From a virus: DNA of 41,565 bases. Shown one piece after another: positions 25,532 through 31,554 of the stretch (the first letter of the stretch is position 1; each line of letters opens with the position of its first letter). The stretch spans positions 1-41,565 of the IMG/VR virus record IMGVR_UViG_3300042380_000187; one strand, given 5' to 3'. Under the pieces are notes generated by a model. The model saw only the letters and a program-made list of their open reading frames with translations. It was not told the DNA's origin and did no database searches. Made by a program: the position numbers and the translations under genes.

Positions 25532-26099
25532 GATTCTGGTCATCTCGCTTGAGATGCCAGCAAGTCAAATCCTTGACCGTCTCGTGGCCAAGCAAGCCAA
25601 TGTGTCGCTTCGGACGCTGGCAGAAGGCGTGAGGAACGAGGGAGACTTCCGGCGTGTCGCCACGGCTATCTCGAATCTTGCACGCACTGGGCTGGTTGTA
25701 CGGGACGACCTGTACGACCTTGCTAGCATCTGCGCTACAGCACGGGCTATGGCAAAGAGCGGCGGGTTGGAGGCAATCGTTGTCGATTACATCCAGCTCG
25801 TGCGGTTCGATCTTGGCAAGGATGGCACTCGTGAGCGGGAGGTAGCCGAGGTTTCTCGTGGACTCCGCTTGCTGGCCATGGAACTCAAGTGCGTCCTGTT
25901 TGCGATTACTCAGCTTAACGAGGCTGGCAAGGCTCGTGAGTCTAGGGCGATTCAGCAGGATGCAACTGCGGTTCTGGTGGTGAAGGTCGAAGACGAAGAA
26001 TACCGTGAAATCTCCATTCCTATCCAACGCAACGGCCCCTGCGGGGTCAGCACATCACTCCGCTTCAGCGGAAAAACAGCAAGTTTTCACCACGATTAA
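25485..26099 (+). CDS. Split DnaB-like replicative helicase, C-terminal half
   Basis: This 204-residue protein supplies the parts of DnaB missing from 23475-24212: SLEMPASQILDRL (motif H1a), Walker B in IVVDYIQLVRF near residue 101, the FAITQLN sensor block, and the arginine-finger strand QRNGPCGV near residue 182. Walker A is absent. The conserved sequence begins about 13 residues after the ATG, at GKGKILVISLEM, exactly where the N-half stops. It has no strong Shine-Dalgarno site and overlaps the preceding gene by 47 bases. The halves together give about 440 residues, a normal DnaB size, and are in the same reading phase. Confidence 0.85.
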   Translation: MDATQPAQGQVTGKGKILVISLEMPASQILDRLVAKQANVSLRTLAEGVRNEGDFRRVATAISNLARTGLVVRDDLYDLASICATARAMAKSGGLEAIVVDYIQLVRFDLGKDGTREREVAEVSRGLRLLAMELKCVLFAITQLNEAGKARESRAIQQDATAVLVVKVEDEEYREISIPIQRNGPCGVSTSLRFSGKTASFHHD

Positions 26100-26223
26100 A
26101 AAGTGGAGAAAAGCAACCCACTGCCAAACTCCAGAGGAAGCAGCAATGCTCTTTGAGGAAATGAAGCAGAGGATACATGACCTAACAGTCATCACATCAG
26201 CACTAATAGACAAACAAAAATGA
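26005..26223 (+). CDS. Small protein overlapping helicase end
   Basis: This frame of up to 72 residues overlaps the last 95 bases of the helicase C-half and continues to the ATGA start of the HTH gene. Its non-overlapping part reads KWRKATHCQTPEEAAMLFEEMKQRIHDL, a plausible helical protein. The coupling at its end favours translation; the start is uncertain, and ATG 26145, with a GAGGAAG upstream, would give only 25 residues. Confidence 0.4.
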   Translation: MKSPFLSNATAPAGSAHHSASAEKQQVFTTIKKWRKATHCQTPEEAAMLFEEMKQRIHDLTVITSALIDKQK

Positions 26224-26615
26224 AAAAGAAAAAAGGCAGACCAGGGCTTTCGCAAGAAACCAAAAACGACATCACCTACCTCCGCAAGGCTGGCAAAACA
26301 TACAGCTTCATCGCACGCAAGTTCGGCATTCACCCGCAAACGGCGTATCTGGTTTGCAAAGCCGCTGGAGCTTTACCAATTAAAGCAACTCAGTCCTTGC
26401 AGTCTGAACTCAAGCAGGAGTTGAAGAAGCAGTTGGATTGGGATACAGACAAGCGCATCATTGGCACTCTTAAAGATACCATCGAGCGGCTTGTGCGGGA
26501 GGTGCAGGCTAATGAGGAGCGCAATGCTGACCTCGTGAGGCAACTGGACGATCTACAGGAGGCGTTCAACAAGGAGAAGGGCCGGACGTGGCTGGACAGA
26601 CTTATCGGGTTCTGA
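26220..26615 (+). CDS. HTH protein with C-terminal coiled coil
   Basis: This 131-residue protein begins MKKKKGRPGLSQETKNDITYL, followed by a helix-turn-helix (LRKAGKTYSFIARKFGIHPQTAYLVCKAAG, residues about 22-50) like those of Hin-type recombinase ends and small regulators. Residues 60-125 form a charged coiled coil (KDTIERLVREVQANEERNADLVRQLDDLQEA). It probably binds DNA as a dimer or oligomer; a regulator or replication accessory is possible. There is no recombinase catalytic domain. It starts on the ATGA of the upstream frame. Confidence 0.65.
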   Translation: MKKKKGRPGLSQETKNDITYLRKAGKTYSFIARKFGIHPQTAYLVCKAAGALPIKATQSLQSELKQELKKQLDWDTDKRIIGTLKDTIERLVREVQANEERNADLVRQLDDLQEAFNKEKGRTWLDRLIGF

Positions 26616-26618
26616 GTT

Positions 26619-26765
26619 ATGGCCAAGAAGCTAACAATAAAGCAGCTTGCGGACATTGCGTGGAACATCTGGGAGAGCACGCAGTTCTACCTGCAGGAGC
26701 ACGAAATCGAGGAGTTGAAGGCTCTGTTTGAAAAAGAACTAGAGATTATCAAGAACGCCAAATGA
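26619..26765 (+). CDS. Short helical protein
   Basis: This 48-residue protein (MAKKLTIKQLADIAWNIWE start) is almost entirely helical and charged, ending in ELEIIKNAK. It follows the HTH gene after three bases and overlaps the next gene by ATGA, so it is probably translated in the same message. Function unknown. Confidence 0.55.
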   Translation: MAKKLTIKQLADIAWNIWESTQFYLQEHEIEELKALFEKELEIIKNAK

Positions 26766-26914
26766 ATCTGCCAAGCTGGTACGACCGTTGGCTAACCAAC
26801 GATCCGAATGAACAGCCCGAAGCACCGGACTGCCGTTGCGGGACGATGATGGAGTGGAACGAGATGAGCGAAATGCTCAAGTGCCCCGAATGCGAGAAGG
26901 AGGTGCAGCAATGA
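26762..26914 (+). CDS. Short zinc-ribbon-like protein
   Basis: This 50-residue protein has two cysteine pairs, DCRCG near residue 25 and KCPECEKE near residue 43, about 14 residues apart, a simple zinc-ribbon pattern. The remaining sequence is Trp- and Met-rich. ATGA overlaps link it to both neighbours. It may be a small nucleic-acid or protein adaptor. Confidence 0.55.
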   Translation: MNLPSWYDRWLTNDPNEQPEAPDCRCGTMMEWNEMSEMLKCPECEKEVQQ

Positions 26915-27225
26915 CAAACGATCAAATCAACGCCGCCATCGCCGAAGTGTGTGGGTGGACTGAAATCGGTATCTGCGATTGCGGGTTCAAGATTGGCGGA
27001 ATGCCGCCGTATCGGTCAGCACATAAAAAGCACATTCCAGATTACTGCACCGACTTGAACGAGATGCACCATGCGGAGGACTTTTTGCGCGGGAATGAGT
27101 TCCTGCGATACGCCGAAATGCTGGATTCCATCATTGGGAGTTTAAACGGCATTCGAGCAATCGCACGCGAGCGTGCAGAAGCGTTTCTCCGTGTGCTTGG
27201 CAAATGGAAGGAGGTGCAGCCGTGA
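26911..27225 (+). CDS. Phage ABA-sandwich (BC1872-like) protein
   Basis: This 104-residue protein (MTNDQINAAIAEVCGWTEIG) contains HIPDYCTDLNEMHHAEDFL and ends RERAEAFLRVLGKWKEV. The N-terminal I-x-x-A-x-AE-x-CGW, the central PDYC-x-DLN-x-MH-x-AE and the final RAEAFLR-x-LGKW are the pattern of a very common small phage protein called the phage ABA sandwich or BC1872 family; its role is unknown. The ATG overlapping the previous stop is preferred to an upstream in-frame ATG at 26836 because the family begins here. Confidence 0.75.
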   Translation: MTNDQINAAIAEVCGWTEIGICDCGFKIGGMPPYRSAHKKHIPDYCTDLNEMHHAEDFLRGNEFLRYAEMLDSIIGSLNGIRAIARERAEAFLRVLGKWKEVQP

Positions 27226-27860
27226 ACGTGAAGCTCGTATCGTACACCGTCCCCATGATGATGGAGACGCCGGAGATTCGCACTCCCGAAGACCTCATGG
27301 TTTACTGCGCTAGGGTGAGCAACCCTAGCAACCAGACCAACGTGGAGACAGGGCACAAGCTGCTGCGATACTGCATGGAGCATGGACACTGGAGCGTGTT
27401 TGAGCAGGCATCGATGACCGTGGAGATTCAGACCTCCCGTGCAATCGCAGCGCAGTTGCTACGACATCGCTCGTTCTCATTCCAAGAGTTTAGCCAACGC
27501 TACTCTGAGGCCATTGGCATTGAGCCTGTAGAGCTACGCAAGCAGGCTGAGAAGAATCGGCAATCAAGCGCAGAGCCAGTTGAGGAGGCTGGGCTGGAAG
27601 CACGGGTGCGGCTGTTCAACAGAGAAGCAGCGTCATTCTACCGTGAGTTGCTCAACGCCGGAGTTGCCCGTGAATGCGCGAGGATGGTGCTGCCGCTAGC
27701 TACCTCAACTACCCTGTACATGAGCGGTACATGCCGCTCGTGGATACACTACTTGCAGCAGCGGCTATCGGAGCACACGCAGAAGGAGCACAGAGAGGTG
27801 GCGCAGGAGGTACGGAAGTGGTTTGCCTTCGTGTTCCCGACAATCAATGAGTTGATATGA
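27222..27860 (+). CDS. thyX: Flavin-dependent thymidylate synthase ThyX
   Basis: This 212-residue enzyme would convert dUMP to dTMP using FAD, NADPH and methylene-tetrahydrofolate. The ThyX signature RHRSFSFQEFS lies at residues 81-91, followed by SQRYSE; the early HWSVFEQASMTVEI and late LPLATSTTLYMSGTCRSWIHYLQQR blocks also match. Length is at the short end of the family. The start is the GTG at 27222, 6 bases after GGAGGT and overlapping the previous stop as GTGA; the ATG 18 bases earlier is inside the neighbour and lacks such a site. It supplies thymidine for phage DNA synthesis. Confidence 0.92.
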   Translation: MNVKLVSYTVPMMMETPEIRTPEDLMVYCARVSNPSNQTNVETGHKLLRYCMEHGHWSVFEQASMTVEIQTSRAIAAQLLRHRSFSFQEFSQRYSEAIGIEPVELRKQAEKNRQSSAEPVEEAGLEARVRLFNREAASFYRELLNAGVARECARMVLPLATSTTLYMSGTCRSWIHYLQQRLSEHTQKEHREVAQEVRKWFAFVFPTINELI

Positions 27861-28108
27861 CGAGAGAGGAAATTCAAAAAATGTGTGAGGAGCAGGAGCT
27901 AGAGCTTGTGCTGGCAGACGGACTGGACGAAGCCTTCATCGGCTACACGGACGATTATCCGGCACGAGCCATCTACGACAAAGCTCTGTGCGTGCAGTGC
28001 ATGATGGATGAAGGCATGTCCATGGAGGACGCAATCGAGTATCTGGAGTTCAACACGTTCTACACATATGTAGGCGAGCAAACTCCGCTATTTGTGACGA
28101 TAGTATGA
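27857..28108 (+). CDS. Conserved acidic phage protein
   Basis: This 83-residue protein has LVLADGLDEAFIGYTDDY, IYDKALCVQCMM, SMEDAIEYLEFNTFYTYVGEQTPLFV. The order ADG-x-x-xAFIG, YD-x-x-x-C, and EYxEFNxxxxYVGExTPxF is a recurrent small phage protein family of unknown role. ATGA overlaps tie it to ThyX upstream and the next gene downstream. Confidence 0.7.
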   Translation: MTREEIQKMCEEQELELVLADGLDEAFIGYTDDYPARAIYDKALCVQCMMDEGMSMEDAIEYLEFNTFYTYVGEQTPLFVTIV

Positions 28109-28323
28109 ACAGAACAGAGCAACTATTAGATAGGGCCATGTGCCTGATCGAATCGATGGAGCAGCGTATTCGCACTCGCATTACCAACGACATGGATACA
28201 CGCCCTGGAGATAGGTCTGTGCTATTAGAGTGCGACATGCTAAAGTCCGCAGTGTACAAAGAGATAACCATGCCGAGGCTCATCAAACATGAAAGAGAAG
28301 GAACGCCAACGACGACCTGCTAG
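28105..28323 (+). CDS. Small unknown protein
   Basis: This 72-residue protein (MNRTEQLLDRAMCLIESMEQR) is helical and charged in its first half and shows no recognised family. It overlaps the previous gene by ATGA and the next by 35 bases. The overlap with the HTH gene makes its last 12 residues suspect as functional sequence. Confidence 0.5.
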   Translation: MNRTEQLLDRAMCLIESMEQRIRTRITNDMDTRPGDRSVLLECDMLKSAVYKEITMPRLIKHEREGTPTTTC

Positions 28324-28828
28324 CTACAAGAGCGAGACGGCAAGGGCAAACCAGCTTGCTGGACTATCCGGCGTGCGGGTCAAAGACCACGTCAATGTGG
28401 ACGTTGAGAAGATCAATGGCCGTGGCGCACTTGCCATCGCAACCGACGAGGTACGCAAGCGAGTCATCGATATGTATCAGCAGGGGAATGCCACCTCAGC
28501 GATCGTCGCAGCAACGGGGTTTGGGGTGGACGTAGTGGAATCCATCAAGACGCATGCTCTGGACACGGACTCGCAGTTTCGGGAGGCGTACTATCGGCAC
28601 AATCTGAAGGCCAAGCTGCAACGGGTGGCGGACGCTTCACTGGACAGGCTCACTGACCTCATGCCCACAATGGGCGGACGAGATGCTGCGATTGCCGCTG
28701 GCATAACCATGGACAAGCTGTTAGCCATGGAGCGTAGCACGCCGGACATCATGCACCAGCATGTGCACATTCATGGGGCGCAGGATATCTCCAAGATGTT
28801 CAACGATGCCTTGAAGCCGAAATCGTAA
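28289..28828 (+). CDS. HTH protein, candidate small terminase subunit
   Basis: This 179-residue protein has a basic N-terminus (MKEKERQRRPASYKSETARA), then a helix-turn-helix-like stretch (VRKRVIDMYQQGNATSAIVAATGFGVDVVESIKT, about residues 52-86), and helices with LQRVADASLDRLTDLMPTMGGRDAAIAAGITMDKLL. An N-terminal HTH plus a helical oligomerisation part is how many small terminases are built, and no other TerS candidate is obvious. Its distance of about 6.5 kb from the large subunit is unusual, so a transcription regulator remains possible. Confidence 0.5.
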   Translation: MKEKERQRRPASYKSETARANQLAGLSGVRVKDHVNVDVEKINGRGALAIATDEVRKRVIDMYQQGNATSAIVAATGFGVDVVESIKTHALDTDSQFREAYYRHNLKAKLQRVADASLDRLTDLMPTMGGRDAAIAAGITMDKLLAMERSTPDIMHQHVHIHGAQDISKMFNDALKPKS

Positions 28829-28840
28829 ATTCAAAAAAGT

Positions 28841-29080
28841 ATGAGAGTCGAAGGAGTGCCGTTCAAGGAGTTGCTCAGACAATACACAGGCATGGATGCC
28901 CCTGCTGGGCTCGTGGTGCTATCGAAGCCATCCCCTGGTGCAGCCGCAGGGCCGATTCAGCAGATGGGGCATAACCCGCCGCAGGATGGGATCGTTCCCA
29001 AGGGCGCAGGCATCTACGATGAGCGAGGGTTACTGCCTTCGATTAAGGGGACTGGGCTGAACTTCATGGCCTGGGCTTGA
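28841..29080 (+). CDS. Small Gly/Pro-rich unknown protein
   Basis: This 79-residue protein begins MRVEGVPFKELLRQYTGMDAP and continues in a Gly, Pro and Ala-rich, probably unfolded manner. The ATG follows AATTCAAAAAAGT, a sequence like the TTCAAAA units in the downstream gap. It is the last gene before a strong terminator. No family recognised. Confidence 0.45.
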   Translation: MRVEGVPFKELLRQYTGMDAPAGLVVLSKPSPGAAAGPIQQMGHNPPQDGIVPKGAGIYDERGLLPSIKGTGLNFMAWA

Positions 29081-29083
29081 TTT

Positions 29084-29128
29084 CCAAAATTCAAAAAATC
29101 TGGATTTCAAAATTCAAAATTCAAAAAT
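29084..29128. repeat. TTCAAAA heptad array 1 (in 330-base gene-free gap)
   Basis: Five close copies of TTCAAAA, some with an extra A and one beginning TCCAAAA, lie in this AT-rich stretch, three of them in perfect 7-base register at the right end. The array sits at the start of the gene-free gap 29081-29410. The same heptad is arrayed at 31209-31259. Possible roles are protein-binding iterons, a DNA-unwinding element or a promoter region. Right of the array lie a terminator (29190-29222) and an AAAACTTTTTGCAAAAAAA stretch near 29325. Confidence 0.6.
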
Positions 29129-29189
29129 GTGCTTGAGCCGCATGGTGGTTTGCCGATAGCTTGAGCGCACGACGGGTGCGAATGGAACT

Positions 29190-29222
29190 CCCCCTTGCAG
29201 CGGGTGCTGCTTGGGGGTTTTT
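29190..29222 (+). terminator. Rho-independent terminator
   Basis: CCCCC, then TT, then GCAGC pairs with GCTGC, TT and GGGGG around a GGGT loop, giving a ten-pair stem with one T-T mismatch step, and is followed directly by TTTTT. This closes the replication/metabolism operon before the accessory genes. Confidence 0.8.
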
Positions 29223-29400
29223 CGCGTAGCGGTGTGGTGCTGCGGTAGCCGTGTCCCTGGAGCATGGACGCTCGCGCAAATAATCGTAGCTCGCGGGGCA
29301 GTCAACGGGATTTGTGGGGCGCAAAACTTTTTGCAAAAAAAGGTTTAAGGGCGTGGAGAACTGTGCCGATTATCCATGCGACGGGCAAAACCCCCCGTCC

Positions 29401-29409
29401 ACATACAGA
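29401..29409 (+). promoter_or_regulatory. Start-proximal ACATACAGA element
   Basis: Exact ACATACAGA ends one base before the ATG at 29411. No purine-rich Shine-Dalgarno site is present. This is one of seven copies in the genome. Confidence 0.6.
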
Positions 29410-29410
29410 T

Positions 29411-30067
29411 ATGAAACGCACTATAATCATCCGCTGCGAGGAGCACGTTGACTGCAACATCGTCCTGTGGACTTCTGGGAGCAACGCTAAGATAGACTAC
29501 CATCTGATGGTTGCAAAACCCTTCGGGCTGAAATGGGACAGTGAGCGTGGGCCATTACCATATGAAATAGACAAGGAAATGACGCTCGACCAGTTGGACG
29601 AGAGAATTTGTTCGATTGCGGCGAAATACCGAATGAAGGTACGGCGCGTTGGCCCGACCGTATGGGCGGTCACCCGCCGAATTGCCATTCGCAAGCAGCA
29701 TCGCTTCCCGACCGTCTCAGGTGCATCAGCCACCAAATGGGGGCCAACCGACTTTTACGACGATGTTCGCGACGATGTCCTAGCAGCAGTGCGCTCTGGG
29801 CTGGATTTCTGTACCGATTGGCTAAGCTGCAAAAAGGAACCTGTCTCATGCCGCATCACCCGCTCGCGGGGCAGGACTCAAGTTGAGGTTAGCGTTTGCG
29901 GCGAAGGCGACGAATCGGGTCATGCGACTACCACCACGCAAGTCCACAAGCATATGACAGATGATGAGATTTTATCTCGATTAGACCGTGCAGGGAACAA
30001 GGCGTGGCGACTCGCGCAGCAGGGCATGGAAGGTTGGATTGCTGAAGCTGAAGCGCAGAATGATTAA
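29411..30067 (+). CDS. Unknown accessory protein
   Basis: This 218-residue protein (MKRTIIIRCEEHVDCNIVLW) is mixed alpha/beta, with a central basic part (KYRMKVRRVGPTVWAVTRRIAIRKQHR) and a C-terminal helix (KAWRLAQQGMEGWIAEAEAQ). The ATG at 29411 is chosen because ACATACAGA ends just before it; an in-frame ATG at 29264 lies in the terminator-proximal gap and would add poorly structured residues. It opens the accessory operon. No family was recognised. Confidence 0.6.
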   Translation: MKRTIIIRCEEHVDCNIVLWTSGSNAKIDYHLMVAKPFGLKWDSERGPLPYEIDKEMTLDQLDERICSIAAKYRMKVRRVGPTVWAVTRRIAIRKQHRFPTVSGASATKWGPTDFYDDVRDDVLAAVRSGLDFCTDWLSCKKEPVSCRITRSRGRTQVEVSVCGEGDESGHATTTTQVHKHMTDDEILSRLDRAGNKAWRLAQQGMEGWIAEAEAQND

Positions 30068-30070
30068 CCA

Positions 30071-30079
30071 ACATACAGA
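30071..30079 (+). promoter_or_regulatory. Start-proximal ACATACAGA element
   Basis: Exact ACATACAGA, preceded by ACCA, ends two bases before the ATG at 30082. Confidence 0.6.
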
Positions 30080-30081
30080 CT

Positions 30082-30279
30082 ATGAAAGTTTACTCAGTTG
30101 CAAGGCTAGCTAACACGTTTGATTCTCATGGAGAAATCGAGTGCATTTGCGCGACCGAAGAACTTGCGCAACGGGTGAAAGCGATTCTCAAAAAAACGGA
30201 CGACGACGAGTGCGCTCGCACTAATGAAAAGAACTACGTTCGCTACATAATAGCAGAACACACATACATAACAGCATAG
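30082..30279 (+). CDS. Small unknown accessory protein
   Basis: This 65-residue protein (MKVYSVARLANTFDSHGEIECIC) has a strand-helix-strand layout with EELAQRVKAILKK as the helix and ends in hydrophobic strands. The start is supported by the ACATACAGA element. No family was recognised. Confidence 0.55.
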   Translation: MKVYSVARLANTFDSHGEIECICATEELAQRVKAILKKTDDDECARTNEKNYVRYIIAEHTYITA

Positions 30280-30282
30280 CCA

Positions 30283-30291
30283 ACATACAGA
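30283..30291 (+). promoter_or_regulatory. Start-proximal ACATACAGA element
   Basis: Exact ACATACAGA, preceded by CCA, ends one base before the ATG at 30293. Confidence 0.6.
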
Positions 30292-30292
30292 C

Positions 30293-30604
30293 ATGAAGAC
30301 CACATCCATCACACCACACGAGGCAGCTAGAATCATCAACCGCCAGTTTGCAGACGACGAACTGGTGTACGTCTCAGCCTCTCAGTTGTACGACGATGAG
30401 CTAGGCAATCCAGAGACGCAGTTCACGGTTGATATCGTCGCATACCGAATCAGAGGGGGAGTAAAGCCAGAGGACGCATGGAACTACTTCGACTCCACGC
30501 TATCAGATATCTGTTTCCACCCATTCATCGAATGGGTTGACGAAATCGGCTGGGTCGATACCGAACACGGCTCTGGCAGAGCGTATCTGGTAACCGTCAA
30601 ATAA
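30293..30604 (+). CDS. Small acidic unknown accessory protein
   Basis: This 103-residue protein (MKTTSITPHEAARIINRQFADD) is acidic and aromatic-rich, with YFDSTLSDICFHPFIEWVDEIGW. It appears to be a compact alpha/beta protein. No family was recognised; the leader element and codon continuity support it as real. Confidence 0.55.
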   Translation: MKTTSITPHEAARIINRQFADDELVYVSASQLYDDELGNPETQFTVDIVAYRIRGGVKPEDAWNYFDSTLSDICFHPFIEWVDEIGWVDTEHGSGRAYLVTVK

Positions 30605-30614
30605 CCACTAACCA

Positions 30615-30623
30615 ACATACAGA
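30615..30623 (+). promoter_or_regulatory. Start-proximal ACATACAGA element
   Basis: Exact ACATACAGA, preceded by ACCA, ends four bases before the ATG at 30628. Confidence 0.6.
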
Positions 30624-30627
30624 TACT

Positions 30628-30951
30628 ATGAGCACAAACGACCAACTGACTGACGCCATCCGCGCTGTCCTCAATAACCCCAACGAGTCCCTCTGTTATT
30701 GCGATGAGGGCTGGATAGCGGTCTATAGCGACTGGGCGGAGCAATACCGCGACGAATACATGATTGTGAGCGACCGCGAAGGGCTATACGCCATGGCAGG
30801 TGATGCCGAACCTACTGACATTGTGGAGGGACTAGCAGAGTACTGCGAGGACAACCTGCAAGTGTGGCTGAGGGAGTCGCTCGATGACGAGTTGGATGCG
30901 CCGGAGCCGGACGAGGATAGGGTAACGATGCTGAAAGGGCTAATCAAATGA
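30628..30951 (+). CDS. Acidic unknown accessory protein
   Basis: This 107-residue protein (MSTNDQLTDAIRAVLNNPNES) is strongly acidic, especially in the C-terminal LRESLDDELDAPEPDEDRV segment, and could be a DNA-mimic or a protein-binding inhibitor; that is inference from charge alone. It overlaps the following gene by ATGA. Confidence 0.55.
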   Translation: MSTNDQLTDAIRAVLNNPNESLCYCDEGWIAVYSDWAEQYRDEYMIVSDREGLYAMAGDAEPTDIVEGLAEYCEDNLQVWLRESLDDELDAPEPDEDRVTMLKGLIK

Positions 30952-31118
30952 CACTGGAACAGGCAATGCAAGCCCTGGCTAATGGGCGTGAGGTGTATTG
31001 GATGAGCCTAGCCTATAGGCTAATTATAGACAAACTAGGAAGAGCCATGGTCAAATGCAGCACCACGGGTGACTGCTCACTGGCTATCCACTATAAGGAG
31101 GGATTCTTTGCTGTATGA
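30948..31118 (+). CDS. Short unknown protein
   Basis: This 56-residue protein (MTLEQAMQALANGREVYWMS) resembles the start of small phage proteins in which L-x-x-AM-x-x-L-x-xG-x-x-V precedes a strand, followed by a beta hairpin and HYKEGFFAV. ATGA overlaps on both sides support translation. Function unknown. Confidence 0.55.
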   Translation: MTLEQAMQALANGREVYWMSLAYRLIIDKLGRAMVKCSTTGDCSLAIHYKEGFFAV

Positions 31119-31207
31119 GTGAAGACCCCTACGCCGCACCTGCCTTCTGGCTGTTGCTGGCTCTGTTCCTAGCAATCCGACTGAGCATCTCGATGATGCA
31201 CGGCTAG
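31115..31207 (+). CDS. Short single-pass membrane peptide
   Basis: This 30-residue frame (MSEDPYAAPAFWLLLALFLAI...) is a short acidic head and one clear membrane helix. It overlaps the previous stop by ATGA. It might alter the host membrane, but size alone limits confidence. Confidence 0.45.
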   Translation: MSEDPYAAPAFWLLLALFLAIRLSISMMHG

Positions 31208-31208
31208 T

Positions 31209-31259
31209 TTTCAAAATTGAAAATTCGAAATTCAAAAACGCAGATTCAAAAATTCAAAA
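31209..31259. repeat. TTCAAAA heptad array 2 (in gene-free gap 31208-31554)
   Basis: At least six exact or one-off copies of TTCAAAA (variants TTGAAAA and TTCGAAA) occupy the first 50 bases of a 347-base gap without genes, matching array 1 in sequence and in position, just after an operon's last stop and before a strong hairpin. Beyond it the gap contains an alternating CGCAC tract (31281-31297), the hairpin at 31331-31364, an AAAACTTTTTT stretch near 31464 and a run of nine T's near 31485. Confidence 0.6.
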
Positions 31260-31330
31260 ACCTCACACATACACGCCCCCGCGCACGCACGCGCACCCGC
31301 CCACTGCATGGGCAGCATGATCCCGCTGCT

Positions 31331-31364
31331 CCACGGTTGGGAGGCCACAAAGCCTCCCCCGTGG
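31331..31364 (+). terminator. Strong hairpin, probable terminator, inside an 8-bp outer inverted repeat
   Basis: CCACGG, TT, GGGAGGC pairs with GCCTCCC and CCGTGG around a CACAAA loop, a 13-pair stem with a two-base bulge. It lacks a good T run, so termination may be incomplete. CATGATCC at 31316-31323 and GGATCATG at 31378-31385 form a perfect outer stem around it, making a larger cruciform-like structure. Confidence 0.6.
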
Positions 31365-31520
31365 GGTTGGCGTGTTTGGATCATGTGGTGCCGAAGGCCA
31401 GGGCTTGGGGTCGGGCGCGATTAACACAGAACGGGGTGGATGCAAGGGCGTAAAGGGGGGTGAAAACTTTTTTATTTTTCCCGCTTTTTTTTTGCGCCAA
31501 TTCGGTAAAATGGAGACTCG

Positions 31521-31540
31521 GTCAGTCAGTCAGTCAGTCA
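31521..31540. repeat. GTCA tetranucleotide repeat (five units)
   Basis: Five perfect GTCA units stand 14 bases before the ATG at 31555. Such tracts change length by slippage, so they could alter leader spacing, or the reading frame if translation starts upstream at 31510. Confidence 0.75.
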
Positions 31541-31554
31541 GAAACAATGAAATA

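Noticed and set aside
26220-26615. Serine recombinase or transposase suggested by the HTH
   Set aside because: Only the HTH and a coiled coil are present; no catalytic domain and no inverted repeats around it.
29084-31259. CRISPR array from TTCAAAA repeats
   Set aside because: Repeats are only seven bases, tandem and without spacers of regular length; no cas genes.
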